Source: Limnohabitans sp. Jir61 | GTDB taxonomy: Bacteria; Pseudomonadota; Gammaproteobacteria; Burkholderiales; Burkholderiaceae_C | Length of the DNA stretch: 64,000 nucleotides | Assembly (NCBI RefSeq): GCF_003063545.1 | Contig: NZ_NESD01000001.1 | Coordinates: 1 to 64,000 of the forward strand | Direction: 5' to 3' | Shown: piece by piece, positions 53,713 through 62,729 of the stretch | How positions within the stretch are numbered: position 1 is the stretch's first letter | Layout: every line of letters begins with the position of its first letter | Made by a program: the position numbers and the translations under genes | Notes under the pieces: generated by a model | Told to the model about the DNA's origin: nothing | Databases searched by the model: none | The model's input: only the letters and a program-made list of their open reading frames with translations

Positions 53713-54768
53713 ATGAGCCGCTTCTTGCAACTCGTGCTCGACATGTTCGATGGGGCCACCACCAAAGCCCTGCAAGGGATCGACGCAGACAAGCGACCCG
53801 GGCCAAAAAAACGCCAGCCTCGCCAACCCAAACGTCTCAAGCCGCAAAGCTTGATCGGCGGCTTGCATCGCGATGACAACGTCTTGCCACCAGCGCCTGC
53901 GTTGCAAGGCCCGCACATGCCGTCGGAGCCCTTGGGTCAAGTTCTACCCAAAGCGCATTACGCACATCCCCGCGCCACACGGCGCATTCAACTCGGCACC
54001 ACCGATGTGGCTTATGCCTTTCGGCGCGGCAAGCGCCGCACCATTGGTATGGCGATCGGGCCGGATGGCCTAGAGGTGAGTGCTCCGCGTTGGGTCACGC
54101 TGGGTGAGGTGGAGTCCGCCCTGCACGAAAAAGCCGATTGGATTGCGCGCAAACTGGTCGAGATGCAAGAGCGTCAGCAGCAGCTTGGAGCTGCGCGCAT
54201 CGTGTGGGCGGATGGCGTGGTGTTGCCGTATTTGGGAGATCAGCTCAAAGTGGTGCTCGACTCAAGCAGCACGCTCAAAAAGAACAGCGCACAGTTTGAG
54301 TCTGCACAACAGACGCAGGTTGGCGATGCACTCTGTGTCGGTGCAGATGCCGTCACGCAAGCTCCTGCACCCTTGTTGCACACGTTGCGCCTAGGGCTAC
54401 CGCTCAACGCCGAACCCCAGCAAATCCGCGACGCCGTTCAAGCTTGGCTCATGCGCCAAGCCAAAGCTTTGTTTGTGGAGCGGCTCAACCACTACGCGCC
54501 ACAGCTGGGTGTGCAGTGGCAGCGCGTGTCGCTCAGCAGCGCGACCACGCGCTGGGGCAGTGCCAGCGCCAATGGAGCGATCCGACTCAACTGGCGGCTG
54601 GTGCACCACAAACGCGACGTGATCGACTACGTGGTGGCCCACGAACTCAGCCATTTGCGAGTCATGGACCACAGCCCGCGGTTTTGGGAAACGGTGCAAA
54701 GCGTCATGCCCGATTACGCCCAACTTAGGCGTGTTCTTAAGGATGAACCCTTACCTCCGTGGTCTTGA
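53713..54768 (+). CDS. YgjP-like M48-type metallopeptidase domain protein
   Basis: This 351-residue protein has the zinc motif VVAHELSHLRVMDHSPRFWE (HExxH form HELSH with the downstream His) near residue 310, as in YgjP/DUF45 (WLM-like) putative metalloproteases. SLSSATTRWGSASANGAIRLNWRL just before it is the conserved SRWGSCS-like box with Cys replaced by Ala. The first 85 residues are basic and proline-rich and not part of the domain. The cellular substrate is unknown. It is the last gene of the corC-lnt-gly-gmhB-plsC run; the next gene begins 60 bp later behind its own operator-like site. Confidence 0.82.
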   Translation: MSRFLQLVLDMFDGATTKALQGIDADKRPGPKKRQPRQPKRLKPQSLIGGLHRDDNVLPPAPALQGPHMPSEPLGQVLPKAHYAHPRATRRIQLGTTDVAYAFRRGKRRTIGMAIGPDGLEVSAPRWVTLGEVESALHEKADWIARKLVEMQERQQQLGAARIVWADGVVLPYLGDQLKVVLDSSSTLKKNSAQFESAQQTQVGDALCVGADAVTQAPAPLLHTLRLGLPLNAEPQQIRDAVQAWLMRQAKALFVERLNHYAPQLGVQWQRVSLSSATTRWGSASANGAIRLNWRLVHHKRDVIDYVVAHELSHLRVMDHSPRFWETVQSVMPDYAQLRRVLKDEPLPPWS

Positions 54769-54796
54769 GTTGGTTTTTGGAGATTTCCCGTCATAA

Positions 54797-54828
54797 TTGA
54801 CGTTTACGTAAACGTAAACAAGGAAATC
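54797..54828 (+). promoter_or_regulatory. liuR box: Promoter and LiuR-type operator palindrome
   Basis: CGTTTACGTAAACG (54801-54814) is a perfect 14-bp palindrome, extended by a further half-site AACGTAAAC. TTGACG at 54797-54802 could be the -35. AAGGAAATC before the ATG is the ribosome-binding site. MerR-type regulators bind palindromes between -35 and -10, and the regulator gene starts 14 bp after the palindrome, so autoregulation is likely. The match to a LiuR-like site is from memory. Confidence 0.7.
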
Positions 54829-55260
54829 ATGGCGACCACCTATTCCATCAGCGATCTAGCGCGTGAGTTTGACCTCACCACGCGAGCCATCCGTTTTTAC
54901 GAAGACATGGGCCTGTTACAGCCCGAGCGCTCAGGCCCCGGCGGACGTAATCGCGTGTACAGCCACCGCGACCGCACACGCCTCAAGCTCACCCTGCGAG
55001 CCAAGCGTTTGGGCCTGTCGTTGACCGAGGCCAAAGACCTGATCGACATGTATGACAGCCCGCGCGATACCGGCCCGCAACTGCAAAAGTTCTTGGTCGT
55101 GCTCGATGCGCACAAGCGCGAACTCGAAGCGCAAATGTCTGAGATTCAAGCCAACCTCGACGAGGTCAAAGCCCATGAAAAAGAAGCTCGCGCCTTGTTG
55201 GCCAAGCAAGGCGACAAGCCTACTAAAGCGATCAAAGCTACGAAAGCGAGCAAGGCATGA
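54829..55260 (+). CDS. liuR: MerR family transcriptional regulator, LiuR type
   Basis: This 143-residue regulator has an N-terminal MerR winged helix-turn-helix (YSISDLAREFDLTTRAIRFYEDMGLLQPERSG) and a dimerisation coiled coil (about 75-125). The tail is lysine/alanine-rich ([14 protein letters not shown]). It has no cysteines, so it is not a metal sensor. The position at the head of a run with isovaleryl-CoA dehydrogenase, behind a palindrome, is that of LiuR, the regulator of branched-chain amino acid breakdown in proteobacteria. The inducer is probably an acyl-CoA, but that is inferred from the family. The stop overlaps the thioesterase start (ATGA). Confidence 0.85.
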   Translation: MATTYSISDLAREFDLTTRAIRFYEDMGLLQPERSGPGGRNRVYSHRDRTRLKLTLRAKRLGLSLTEAKDLIDMYDSPRDTGPQLQKFLVVLDAHKRELEAQMSEIQANLDEVKAHEKEARALLAKQGDKPTKAIKATKASKA

Positions 55261-55706
55261 CAGCCGCTGCAGCCACTGCGCATCCCGAACTTCACGCCCG
55301 CATCGAAGCCAGCTTTGTGCGGCAAGGCATGATGCAGCACCTCGGCGCACGCATCGTGTCGGTAGCGCCTGGTGAGGTCGAAATTGCCTTGCCTTATTCA
55401 GAGCGTGTTACCCAACAACAAGGCGGGTATCACGGCGGCGCCATGGGCGCATTGGCCGACATTGCCGCTGGCTACGCAGGCCTCACTTGTGCCGCAGAGG
55501 GCCAAGAGGTGACCACGGTCGAATACAAGATCAACTTCCTCGCCGCCTTCTCTGGCGGCGAACTTCGCGCACGCGGCCATGTGGTGCGTGCTGGCAAACG
55601 CCTCATCATCACCACCGCTGAAGTGGTTCACCTCGACAACGATGGCGGCGAGTCCCCCTGCGCTTTGATGCAGCAAACCCTCGCCACTGTGAACAAAACC
55701 TACTGA
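55257..55706 (+). CDS. PaaI-type hotdog-fold thioesterase
   Basis: This 149-residue single hotdog domain has [22 protein letters not shown], in which the central helix carries a conserved Asp, typical of the PaaI/YdiI group of acyl-CoA thioesterases. [23 protein letters not shown] is the usual beta-sheet part with the substrate-facing residues. It starts by overlapping the liuR-like stop and is followed by ivd after 17 bp. It probably trims stalled acyl-CoA intermediates of the pathway, but the true substrate is unknown. Confidence 0.85.
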   Translation: MTAAAATAHPELHARIEASFVRQGMMQHLGARIVSVAPGEVEIALPYSERVTQQQGGYHGGAMGALADIAAGYAGLTCAAEGQEVTTVEYKINFLAAFSGGELRARGHVVRAGKRLIITTAEVVHLDNDGGESPCALMQQTLATVNKTY

Positions 55707-55723
55707 TCCAACGGAGACGCACC

Positions 55724-56905
55724 ATGAACAACCTACCAGGCCTGAACTTTCAACTCGGTGAAGACATCGACGCGCTGCGCGACGCTGTGCGTGAATTCGC
55801 CCAAGCCGAGATCGCCCCGCGCGCTGCGGAGATCGACCGCAACGACCAATTTCCCATGGACCTGTGGCGCAAGATGGGCGACTTGGGCGTGTTGGGCATC
55901 ACCGTGGGCGAAGAGTACGGCGGCGCCAACATGGGCTACCTCGCGCACATGATTGCCATGGAAGAGATCTCTCGCGCCTCTGCCAGCGTGGGCCTGAGCT
56001 ACGGTGCGCACAGCAACTTGTGCGTGAACCAAATCAAGCGCAATGGCACCGATGCGCAGCGCGCCAAGTACCTGCCCAAGCTCATCAGTGGCGAGCACGT
56101 CGGTGCGCTTGCCATGTCCGAGCCCGGTGCGGGTTCTGACGTCATCAGCATGAAGCTCAAGGCTGAAGACAAAGGCGGCTACTACGTGCTCAACGGCAGC
56201 AAGATGTGGATCACCAACGGCCCCGACGCCGACACGCTGGTGGTCTACGCCAAGACCGAGCCCGAGTTGGGCGCACGCGGCGTGACGGCCTTCTTGATCG
56301 AGAAGGACATGAAGGGCTTCAGCGTCGCGCAAAAACTCGACAAGCTGGGCATGCGCGGCAGCCACACTGGCGAGCTGGTGTTCCAAAACGTCGAAGTACC
56401 AGAGGCCAACATTTTGGGCGGCCTGAACATGGGTGCCAAAGTGTTGATGAGCGGTTTGGACTACGAACGCGCCGTGCTCACAGGCGGGCCCTTGGGCATC
56501 ATGCAATCGGTGATGGACAACGTCATCCCCTACATCCACGACCGCAAACAGTTTGGCCAAAGCATTGGCGAGTTCCAGCTCATTCAGGGCAAAGTGGCCG
56601 ACATGTACACCGTGCTGCAAGCCGGTCGCAGCTTTGCCTACACCGTGGCCAAGAACCTGGACTTGCTCGGCACCGACCACGTGCGCCAAGTGCGCAAAGA
56701 CTGCGCGTCCGTCATTTTGTGGACTGCTGAAAAAGCCACGTGGATGGCGGGCGAAGGCGTGCAGATTTTTGGTGGCAACGGCTATATCAACGAATACCCA
56801 CTGGGTCGTTTGTGGCGCGATGCCAAGCTGTACGAAATCGGTGCAGGCACCAGCGAAATTCGTCGCATGTTGATTGGTCGCGAGCTGTTTGCCGAGACAA
56901 TGTGA
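55724..56905 (+). CDS. liuA: Isovaleryl-CoA dehydrogenase
   Basis: The enzyme oxidises isovaleryl-CoA to 3-methylcrotonyl-CoA in leucine breakdown, using FAD and passing electrons to ETF. It is 393 residues. E248 in [15 protein letters not shown] is in the position of the helix-G catalytic glutamate unique to isovaleryl-type enzymes. The position used by other acyl-CoA dehydrogenases is occupied by a small residue ([13 protein letters not shown]). FAD-binding parts are [12 protein letters not shown] and [34 protein letters not shown] is the C-terminal signature. The adjacent thioesterase and LiuR-type gene support the assignment. Methylcrotonyl-CoA carboxylase genes, often next, are not in the window. 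Confidence 0.93.
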   Translation: MNNLPGLNFQLGEDIDALRDAVREFAQAEIAPRAAEIDRNDQFPMDLWRKMGDLGVLGITVGEEYGGANMGYLAHMIAMEEISRASASVGLSYGAHSNLCVNQIKRNGTDAQRAKYLPKLISGEHVGALAMSEPGAGSDVISMKLKAEDKGGYYVLNGSKMWITNGPDADTLVVYAKTEPELGARGVTAFLIEKDMKGFSVAQKLDKLGMRGSHTGELVFQNVEVPEANILGGLNMGAKVLMSGLDYERAVLTGGPLGIMQSVMDNVIPYIHDRKQFGQSIGEFQLIQGKVADMYTVLQAGRSFAYTVAKNLDLLGTDHVRQVRKDCASVILWTAEKATWMAGEGVQIFGGNGYINEYPLGRLWRDAKLYEIGAGTSEIRRMLIGRELFAETM

Positions 56906-56910
56906 GACTA

Positions 56911-56929
56911 GCGCCCGAGTCCCGGGCGC
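56911..56929 (+). terminator. Hairpin after isovaleryl-CoA dehydrogenase
   Basis: GCGCCCG (56911-56917) and CGGGCGC (56923-56929) form a perfect 7-bp GC stem 5 bases after the stop. No T-run follows. It may be a weak terminator or an mRNA-protecting element, and implies a transcription break before the next gene. Confidence 0.5.
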
Positions 56930-56953
56930 ACTTCACATGTGACGCGTGACCGA

Positions 56954-58948
56954 ATGAAAAAACTTCTTGCCCTGTTGATGACGCCTCCTCGTGCCGTGTT
57001 GCATGGCATGGGTGTGGGCTTGTGCGTTGGTCTGGTGCTAGCTGCGTGGTTCAGTATGGCACGCGTGCTAATGCTGGCTTACTACTGGCCTTCACCTGGC
57101 AGTGCGCTGTGGGCAGAGTTGCCCGTGGCTTTGCTCATGGGGTTTCGTTTCGACATGAAAATGGGGGCCATCGCTACCCTGCTGCTGTTTCCGCTGCTGG
57201 GCTGGCGCTGGCGCATGAGTGCGGTGATCATCAAGATATGGGCCAGTTTGTTCGCACTGTTGGCCGTCATTAACTTTTATTACTACGGCTTTTACAAGCT
57301 GCCCATTGACAGCGTGATTTTTGGCTTGGCCGATGACGACACTGTCGCAGTGCTGCACACTATCTGGCAAGATTTTCCCATGTTGCAAATCGCCGTGGTG
57401 TTGCTCTTGGCCGTGTGGTCTGCCAATGTGGCTGCGTTGCGCGTGGGGGAGCGTGCGTTGCAATGGTTGCAACAACATTGGGCGCGTCCATGGCATTTGC
57501 TGCTGATTCCCGCTGTGTTGCTCCTTGTGTTGATGGTCGGTAAGGGCACACTCAAAGGCATGGCCTTGCAACTGGATAACGTCACTGCGACTAGCAAACC
57601 GTTTTTGAATAATGTCATTCCCAATGGCGTGACTGCGCTCTACAACGCATGGGACGCGTACCGAACCTCCACCGATATTGGTGAGGAAGACACAGGTCTC
57701 AAAACGTTTGGCTTTGACAACTACCAAACGGCCGCACGCGTGCTAGGTATCACTGCCACCTCGCCCGAGGGCGTGCGTCTCGCCATGATGGCCTCGGGAC
57801 ACAACCAACGCAATGGCAAGAACTTGGTGTTCTTTCAAATGGAGTCATGGAGCGCTGAGCCATTCAAATACCAATCTAATGACATGGATGTGCTCGCGGG
57901 ATTGAAAGACAAACTGCACAACGCATGGCTGTTTGACAACTTCGACTCAGCTCATCACGGCACTCATCCTGCGCTCGAAGCGATTTTGTACAACACACCT
58001 GTCACGCCCATCACCAATGGCAAATACCGTCACATCAAGTTGGATTGGGGCGTGCCCTTTGCCATGAAAAAAGCGGGCTACGACACCTTGTTTGTGACAT
58101 CGGGCCAGTCGGGTTGGCGTGAGCTCAACCGCGTGTTGCTCATTCAAAGTTTCGACGAAGTCATTGATGCAGCCACCTTGCGCGCCAAGTATTCAGGCGC
58201 AGAGGGCGGGATCTGGGGTGTGTGGGATTCCTACATGTTTCGCTACATCGAAGAGCGTTTAGCTCAGCAGCCCAAAGATCGGCCGTTGTTCATCTATGCG
58301 ATGTCGACCACCAACCATCCGCCGTATGAGTTGCCCTCGGACTACAAGCCATTTGCGTTCGACGTCAACAAATGGCCAGGCGATAAAGGCTCTGAGCATT
58401 TGATTCCTAACTTGCAAACTTACCGCTATGCGAATGACGAGTTGGCCAAGTTCGTCACGGCCGTCGAGGCCAGTTCTGCTGCTGCTCGCACTGTCGTAGC
58501 CGCTACTGGCGACCACAACGTGCGAACCTTTGGCCAATACGCCACGCCTGAGAGTCAAGTGCTGCGTCAGCAAGTGCCGTTTGTGGTGTGGGGTGCTGGC
58601 AAGTTGGCTTGCCCAAGTGCCCTGCATCAAGTGGGTAGCCATTTAGACATGTTTCCGACCTTATTCTCATTGCTGGGTGTTCATGAGGGCTACATGATGA
58701 CGGGGCGCGATTTGGCGGAGTGCCCCACATTGCGCAACACCGATGAGGCCATTGCCGTTACCTTCATTGGTCAAGCGCGAACCAATCACGCGATTTGGAG
58801 CATGGGCAGTGCCAACACCTTGGCCTGTCAACCCGTAGGAAGTGTGTGTGAATGGCAGTCCAAACAAGATGCCAAAGCGCGAGCTCGCGTAGCATTGTTG
58901 GACTGGAATATCCGTTATCACATCCAGCACGCTACAGGGAGAAAATAA
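56954..58948 (+). CDS. LtaS/OpgB-like membrane phosphotransferase (alkaline phosphatase superfamily)
   Basis: The ATG at 56954 gives 664 residues; an in-frame GTG at 56939 would add five. Five membrane spans lie in about the first 195 residues. The rest is a periplasmic sulfatase/LtaS-type domain. FFQMESWSAEPF holds a metal-binding Glu, DSAHHGTHPALEAILYN contains the Thr nucleophile position, and ATGDHNVRTF supplies Asp-His metal ligands. In Gram-negatives such enzymes transfer phosphoglycerol or phosphoethanolamine to glucans or lipid A. The exact product here is unknown. No neighbour points to a pathway; carbonic anhydrase follows 3 bp later. Confidence 0.85.
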   Translation: MKKLLALLMTPPRAVLHGMGVGLCVGLVLAAWFSMARVLMLAYYWPSPGSALWAELPVALLMGFRFDMKMGAIATLLLFPLLGWRWRMSAVIIKIWASLFALLAVINFYYYGFYKLPIDSVIFGLADDDTVAVLHTIWQDFPMLQIAVVLLLAVWSANVAALRVGERALQWLQQHWARPWHLLLIPAVLLLVLMVGKGTLKGMALQLDNVTATSKPFLNNVIPNGVTALYNAWDAYRTSTDIGEEDTGLKTFGFDNYQTAARVLGITATSPEGVRLAMMASGHNQRNGKNLVFFQMESWSAEPFKYQSNDMDVLAGLKDKLHNAWLFDNFDSAHHGTHPALEAILYNTPVTPITNGKYRHIKLDWGVPFAMKKAGYDTLFVTSGQSGWRELNRVLLIQSFDEVIDAATLRAKYSGAEGGIWGVWDSYMFRYIEERLAQQPKDRPLFIYAMSTTNHPPYELPSDYKPFAFDVNKWPGDKGSEHLIPNLQTYRYANDELAKFVTAVEASSAAARTVVAATGDHNVRTFGQYATPESQVLRQQVPFVVWGAGKLACPSALHQVGSHLDMFPTLFSLLGVHEGYMMTGRDLAECPTLRNTDEAIAVTFIGQARTNHAIWSMGSANTLACQPVGSVCEWQSKQDAKARARVALLDWNIRYHIQHATGRK

Positions 58949-58951
58949 GCC

Positions 58952-59620
58952 ATGTCTCAATCTTTGCAACACCTTTTCGATAACAACCGGGCTTGGGCCG
59001 AGCGCATGATTCAGGAGAATCCTGCGTACTTCTCACGCTTGGCCAATCAGCAGAACCCCAAGTATTTGTGGATCGGCTGCTCCGACAGTCGCGTGCCTGC
59101 CAACCAAATCACCGGCCTCGACCCAGGTGAAGTGTTTGTGCATCGCAACGTGGCCAACGTAGTGGTGCATTCCGATTTGAACGCTTTGTCCGTCATTCAA
59201 TATGCGGTCGATGCACTCAAGGTCGAGCACATCATGGTGGTGGGCCACTACGGTTGTGGTGGTGTGTTGGCGGCCACACGTGGCACACGCGTGGGCTTGG
59301 CCGACAACTGGTTGCGCCATGTGCAAGACGTGCGCTTGCGCCATCGCCAACGCCTCAACCATTTGCCACAAGCCGAACTTGAGTCGGTCATGTGCGAGAT
59401 GAATGTGATCGAACAAGTGGGCAACGTTGCGTTGTCGAACGTCATGCAAGACGCTTGGGGCCGTGGCCAAAAAGTGACTGTGCATGGCTGGATTTACGGC
59501 TTAGATGATGGCTTGGTCAAAGACCTCGGCGTCAGCATGAGTCACGCTGGCGAAGTGGTGGATGTCTTCCGCAGCGCCTTCAAACGCTACCCTCGTGGTG
59601 GCATGCTTCCCGCCGCATGA
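58952..59620 (+). CDS. can: Beta-class carbonic anhydrase
   Basis: This zinc enzyme interconverts CO2 and bicarbonate in the cytoplasm. It is 222 residues. The zinc ligands are C43 and D45 in GCSDSRVP, and H99 and C102 in GHYGCGGV, the full beta-class set. The N-terminal helix QSLQHLFDNNRAWAERM matches the proteobacterial Can form. It starts 3 bp after the LtaS-like gene. Bicarbonate is the substrate of methylcrotonyl-CoA and other carboxylases of amino acid breakdown, which may explain its place here; that link is inference. Confidence 0.95.
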   Translation: MSQSLQHLFDNNRAWAERMIQENPAYFSRLANQQNPKYLWIGCSDSRVPANQITGLDPGEVFVHRNVANVVVHSDLNALSVIQYAVDALKVEHIMVVGHYGCGGVLAATRGTRVGLADNWLRHVQDVRLRHRQRLNHLPQAELESVMCEMNVIEQVGNVALSNVMQDAWGRGQKVTVHGWIYGLDDGLVKDLGVSMSHAGEVVDVFRSAFKRYPRGGMLPAA

Positions 59621-59650
59621 CCCTGTGGGTCGGCGCGGCATTTTTCTTTT
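59612..59650 (+). terminator. Putative Rho-independent terminator after can
   Basis: GCCGC (59612-59616) and GCGGC (59635-59639), with inner GACCC/GGGTC pairing, form a stem overlapping the can stop codon, followed by ATTTTTCTTTTT. The T-run is strong. It separates can from the thiolase gene. Confidence 0.65.
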
Positions 59651-59668
59651 TGTTAATTGGAGAAATTC

Positions 59669-60850
59669 ATGTCCGACCCTATCGTCATCGTCAGCGCTGC
59701 TCGCACACCCATGGGCAGCTTTCAAGGCGACTTCTCTAGCCTTGCCGCACACGACCTCGGTGGCGCAGCTATCAAAGCAGCTGTTGAGCGTGCTGGCATC
59801 AACCCCGAGTTGGTGACCGAAGTTTTGTTTGGCAACTGCTTGATGGCCGGCCAAGGCCAAGCCCCTGCACGTCAAGCCGCATTCAAAGGTGGTTTGCCCA
59901 AGTCGGCTGGCGCTGTGACCTTGTCCAAGATGTGCGGATCTGGCATGCGCGCAGCCATGTTCGCGCATGACATGTTGATTGCCGGTACACACGATGTGTT
60001 GGTAGCCGGTGGCATGGAGAGCATGACCAATGCGCCTTACCTCATGCTCAAGGGCCGTGGCGGTTATCGCATTGGCCACGACCGCATCTTTGATCACATG
60101 ATGCTCGACGGTTTGGAAGACGCTTACGAACCCGGCCGCAGCATGGGCACCTTTGGTGAAGACTGCGCAGCTAAGTACAGCTTCACACGCGCCGAGCAAG
60201 ACGCATTCGCCACTGCCAGCGTGCAACGCGCCAAGGCCGCGACTGAGAGCGGTGCATTCGCCACAGAAATCACGCCCGTCACCGTCAAGACCCGTGCAGG
60301 CGAAACGGTGGTATCGATTGACGAAGGCCCAGGGAAAATCAAGCTCGACAAAATCACCTCGCTCAAGCCCGCGTTCAAAAAAGACGGCACCATCACGGCT
60401 GCTTCTAGCTCGTCCATCAACGACGGCGGCGCTGCCATGGTGATGATGCGTGAGAGCACAGCCAAGCAATTGGGCTGCAAGCCATTGGCTCGCATCGTCA
60501 GCCATGCCACCCACGCACAAGAGCCAGAATGGTTTGCCACCGCCCCCGTCGGTGCGACACAAAAAGCCTTGGCCAAAGCCGGCTGGAAAGTGGAAGACGT
60601 CGACCTGTGGGAAGTAAACGAAGCCTTCGCAGTCGTGCCCATGGCTTTGATGAAAGAACTTAACGTGTCGCATGACAAAGTCAACGTCAACGGCGGCGCG
60701 TGTGCCTTGGGTCACCCCATCGGCGCATCCGGTGCGCGCATCATGGTCACGCTCATTCATGCACTCAAAGCGCGTGGCCTGAAAAAAGGCTTGGCCACCT
60801 TGTGCATTGGCGGCGGTGAAGGCACTGCCGTCGCCCTCGAACTCGTTTAA
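59669..60850 (+). CDS. atoB: Acetyl-CoA acetyltransferase (thiolase)
   Basis: The enzyme joins or splits acetyl-CoA and acetoacetyl-CoA, the last step of leucine and ketone-body breakdown. The ATG at 59669 behind a TTGGAG site gives 393 residues; a TTG 12 bases earlier is in frame but unlikely. The active residues are C89 (KMCGSGMRA), H349 (CALGHPIGASGARI) and C379 (LCIGGGEGTA). PMGSFQGDFSSL and VEDVDLWEVNEAFAVV match the biosynthetic/degradative thiolase II type. With ivd upstream it may finish leucine degradation; a role in storage polymer synthesis is the alternative. Confidence 0.93.
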   Translation: MSDPIVIVSAARTPMGSFQGDFSSLAAHDLGGAAIKAAVERAGINPELVTEVLFGNCLMAGQGQAPARQAAFKGGLPKSAGAVTLSKMCGSGMRAAMFAHDMLIAGTHDVLVAGGMESMTNAPYLMLKGRGGYRIGHDRIFDHMMLDGLEDAYEPGRSMGTFGEDCAAKYSFTRAEQDAFATASVQRAKAATESGAFATEITPVTVKTRAGETVVSIDEGPGKIKLDKITSLKPAFKKDGTITAASSSSINDGGAAMVMMRESTAKQLGCKPLARIVSHATHAQEPEWFATAPVGATQKALAKAGWKVEDVDLWEVNEAFAVVPMALMKELNVSHDKVNVNGGACALGHPIGASGARIMVTLIHALKARGLKKGLATLCIGGGEGTAVALELV

Positions 60851-60859
60851 GTTTTCGTC

Positions 60860-61525
60860 ATGCCAACCGCACTCATCATCGGCGCGTCGCGCGGCATTGG
60901 GCTCGAGCTGGTTCGTCAATATGTGACGGACGGCTGGCGCGTCATTGCCACTGCGCGTGACGATGCTGGGCGCGATCGTATCCAAGCCCTCGGCGCGCAG
61001 TGCTTCCGCATCGATGTGGCGAGCCCCATCAGCGTCTCCTCGTTTGAGTGGATGCTGGATGGTGAAAAGCTAGACCTTGCTTTGTATGTGGCGGGTGTCA
61101 TTGATCACAATGCCGCCAGCACCCCGCCCACGCAAGACGCGTTTGACCGCGTCATGCACACCAACGTCATGGGCGCCATGATGGTCATCCCGCAAGTTGC
61201 ACCCATGGTCGAAGCTGCGAACGGCGTGTTCGCTTGTATCAGCAGCGTGATGGGCAGCTTGCAAGGCACACGCACTAGCGATGCCGCGCTGTACCGCATC
61301 AGCAAAGCTGCGCTAAACATGGTGGTGCGCACCTCTCAGCCTGAGTACCCCCGCGCACGCATGGTGGCCATGCACCCAGGCTGGGTGCAAACCGAGATGG
61401 GCGGCTCCAACGCCACGCTCACACCAGAGCAAGCTGTCACGCGCATGCGCCAAACGCTGGCGCACATCAAGCCCGAACACGCAGGGCAGTTTTTGTCTTA
61501 CGACGGCAGCACCATTGCTTGGTGA
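60860..61525 (+). CDS. Short-chain dehydrogenase/reductase
   Basis: This 221-residue Rossmann-fold oxidoreductase has the NAD(P) loop LIIGASRGIGLELVRQY at residues 4-20. The catalytic residues are a serine in CISSVMGSL and YRISK (YxxxK). TARDD after the second strand suggests NADP preference through the arginine. LYVAGVIDHNA replaces the usual NNAG motif. It resembles the short C-factor-like or YciK-like group. It lies 9 bp after the thiolase gene and 36 bp before the next dehydrogenase, so it is likely in the same transcript. The substrate is unknown. Confidence 0.87.
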   Translation: MPTALIIGASRGIGLELVRQYVTDGWRVIATARDDAGRDRIQALGAQCFRIDVASPISVSSFEWMLDGEKLDLALYVAGVIDHNAASTPPTQDAFDRVMHTNVMGAMMVIPQVAPMVEAANGVFACISSVMGSLQGTRTSDAALYRISKAALNMVVRTSQPEYPRARMVAMHPGWVQTEMGGSNATLTPEQAVTRMRQTLAHIKPEHAGQFLSYDGSTIAW

Positions 61526-61561
61526 GGCCATTCACTATTTCACTTCATAACGGATAAAGCC

Positions 61562-62692
61562 ATGTTGCTCACCCCCGACCAAACCATGATTCGCGATGCC
61601 GTGCGCGACTTCGCACAGCAAGAGCTGTGGCCCAATGCCGCCAAGTGGGACAAAGAACACACCTTCCCGCACGAGGTGCACAAAGGTTTGGCCGCCCTCG
61701 GCGCTTACGGCATTTGCGTGCCCGAAGACTTGGGCGGTGCAGGCTTGGACTACACCACGCTCGCGATTGTTTTAGAAGAAATCGCTGCAGGGGATGGCGG
61801 CACCAGCACGGCGATTAGCGTGACCAACTGCCCCGTCAACGCCATCCTCATGCGCTACGGCAACGACGCGCAAAAGAAACAATGGCTCACTGAATTGGCG
61901 CAAGGCAACATGCTCGGCGCGTTTTGTTTAACCGAGCCACATGTGGGCTCTGACGCCTCCGCGCTGCGCACGACGGCCACCAAAGATGGCAATGAGTACG
62001 TCATCAACGGCGTGAAGCAATTCATCACCAGCGGCAAAAACGGCCATGTCGCCATCGTCATTGCAGTGACCGATAAAGGCGCTGGCAAAAAAGGCATGAG
62101 TGCGTTCATCGTGCCCACCAGCGCACCCGGCTACCAAGTGGCTCGCCTTGAAGACAAGCTCGGCCAGCACAGCAGCGATACCGCACAGATCAACTTTGAC
62201 AACTGCCGCATCCCCGCCGAGAACTTGATTGGTTCGGAAGGCGAGGGTTACAAGATCGCCTTGTCCGCTTTAGAAGGCGGCCGCATCGGCATCGCCGCGC
62301 AAAGCATTGGTATGGCGCGCAGCGCATTTGAAGCCGCGCTGCAATACAGCAAAGACCGCGTGAGCTTTGGCACCGCCATCTTCAACCACCAAGCCGTGGG
62401 CTTCCGTTTGGCCGATTGCGCCACGCAGCTTGAAGCTGCACGTCAGTTGATGTACCACGCCGCCAGCTTGCGCGATGCCGGTTTACCGTGTTTGAAAGAA
62501 GCGGCCATGGCCAAACTCTTTGCCAGCGAAACGGCAGAGCAAGTGTGCAGCGTCGCCATTCAAACCTTGGGCGGCTACGGCGTGGTGAGCGACTTCCCCG
62601 TCGAGCGCATCTACCGCGACGTGCGTGTGTGCCAAATTTACGAAGGCACCAGCGACGTGCAAAAAATCATCATCCAACGCGCCTTGGCTTGA
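61562..62692 (+). CDS. Acyl-CoA dehydrogenase
   Basis: The 376-residue flavoprotein belongs to the short/branched-chain acyl-CoA dehydrogenase group. The catalytic glutamate is at residue 361 in IYEGTSDVQKIIIQRAL, the standard position and unlike the isovaleryl-type enzyme upstream. FAD-binding stretches are FCLTEPHVGSDASAL and QFITSGKNGHVAIVIAV. SALEGGRIGIAAQSIGMA and QTLGGYGVVSDFPVERIYRD are family signatures. It may act on butyryl-, isobutyryl- or 2-methylbutyryl-CoA. The distance from the preceding gene is 36 bp with AACGGATAAAG before the ATG. Confidence 0.92.
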   Translation: MLLTPDQTMIRDAVRDFAQQELWPNAAKWDKEHTFPHEVHKGLAALGAYGICVPEDLGGAGLDYTTLAIVLEEIAAGDGGTSTAISVTNCPVNAILMRYGNDAQKKQWLTELAQGNMLGAFCLTEPHVGSDASALRTTATKDGNEYVINGVKQFITSGKNGHVAIVIAVTDKGAGKKGMSAFIVPTSAPGYQVARLEDKLGQHSSDTAQINFDNCRIPAENLIGSEGEGYKIALSALEGGRIGIAAQSIGMARSAFEAALQYSKDRVSFGTAIFNHQAVGFRLADCATQLEAARQLMYHAASLRDAGLPCLKEAAMAKLFASETAEQVCSVAIQTLGGYGVVSDFPVERIYRDVRVCQIYEGTSDVQKIIIQRALA

Positions 62693-62729
62693 TGGTGTTT
62701 AACTTGGCAGTTCACGCAAAGGCTTTGGC

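Noticed and set aside
55733-56689. A 318-codon minus-strand frame opposite isovaleryl-CoA dehydrogenase
   Set aside because: The codon pattern and family signatures support the plus-strand gene; the antisense protein is of low complexity.
59501-60985. A 494-codon minus-strand frame opposite the thiolase gene
   Set aside because: It is a shadow of the real thiolase with its C89/H349/C379 active site; the antisense product is His- and Cys-rich with no domain.
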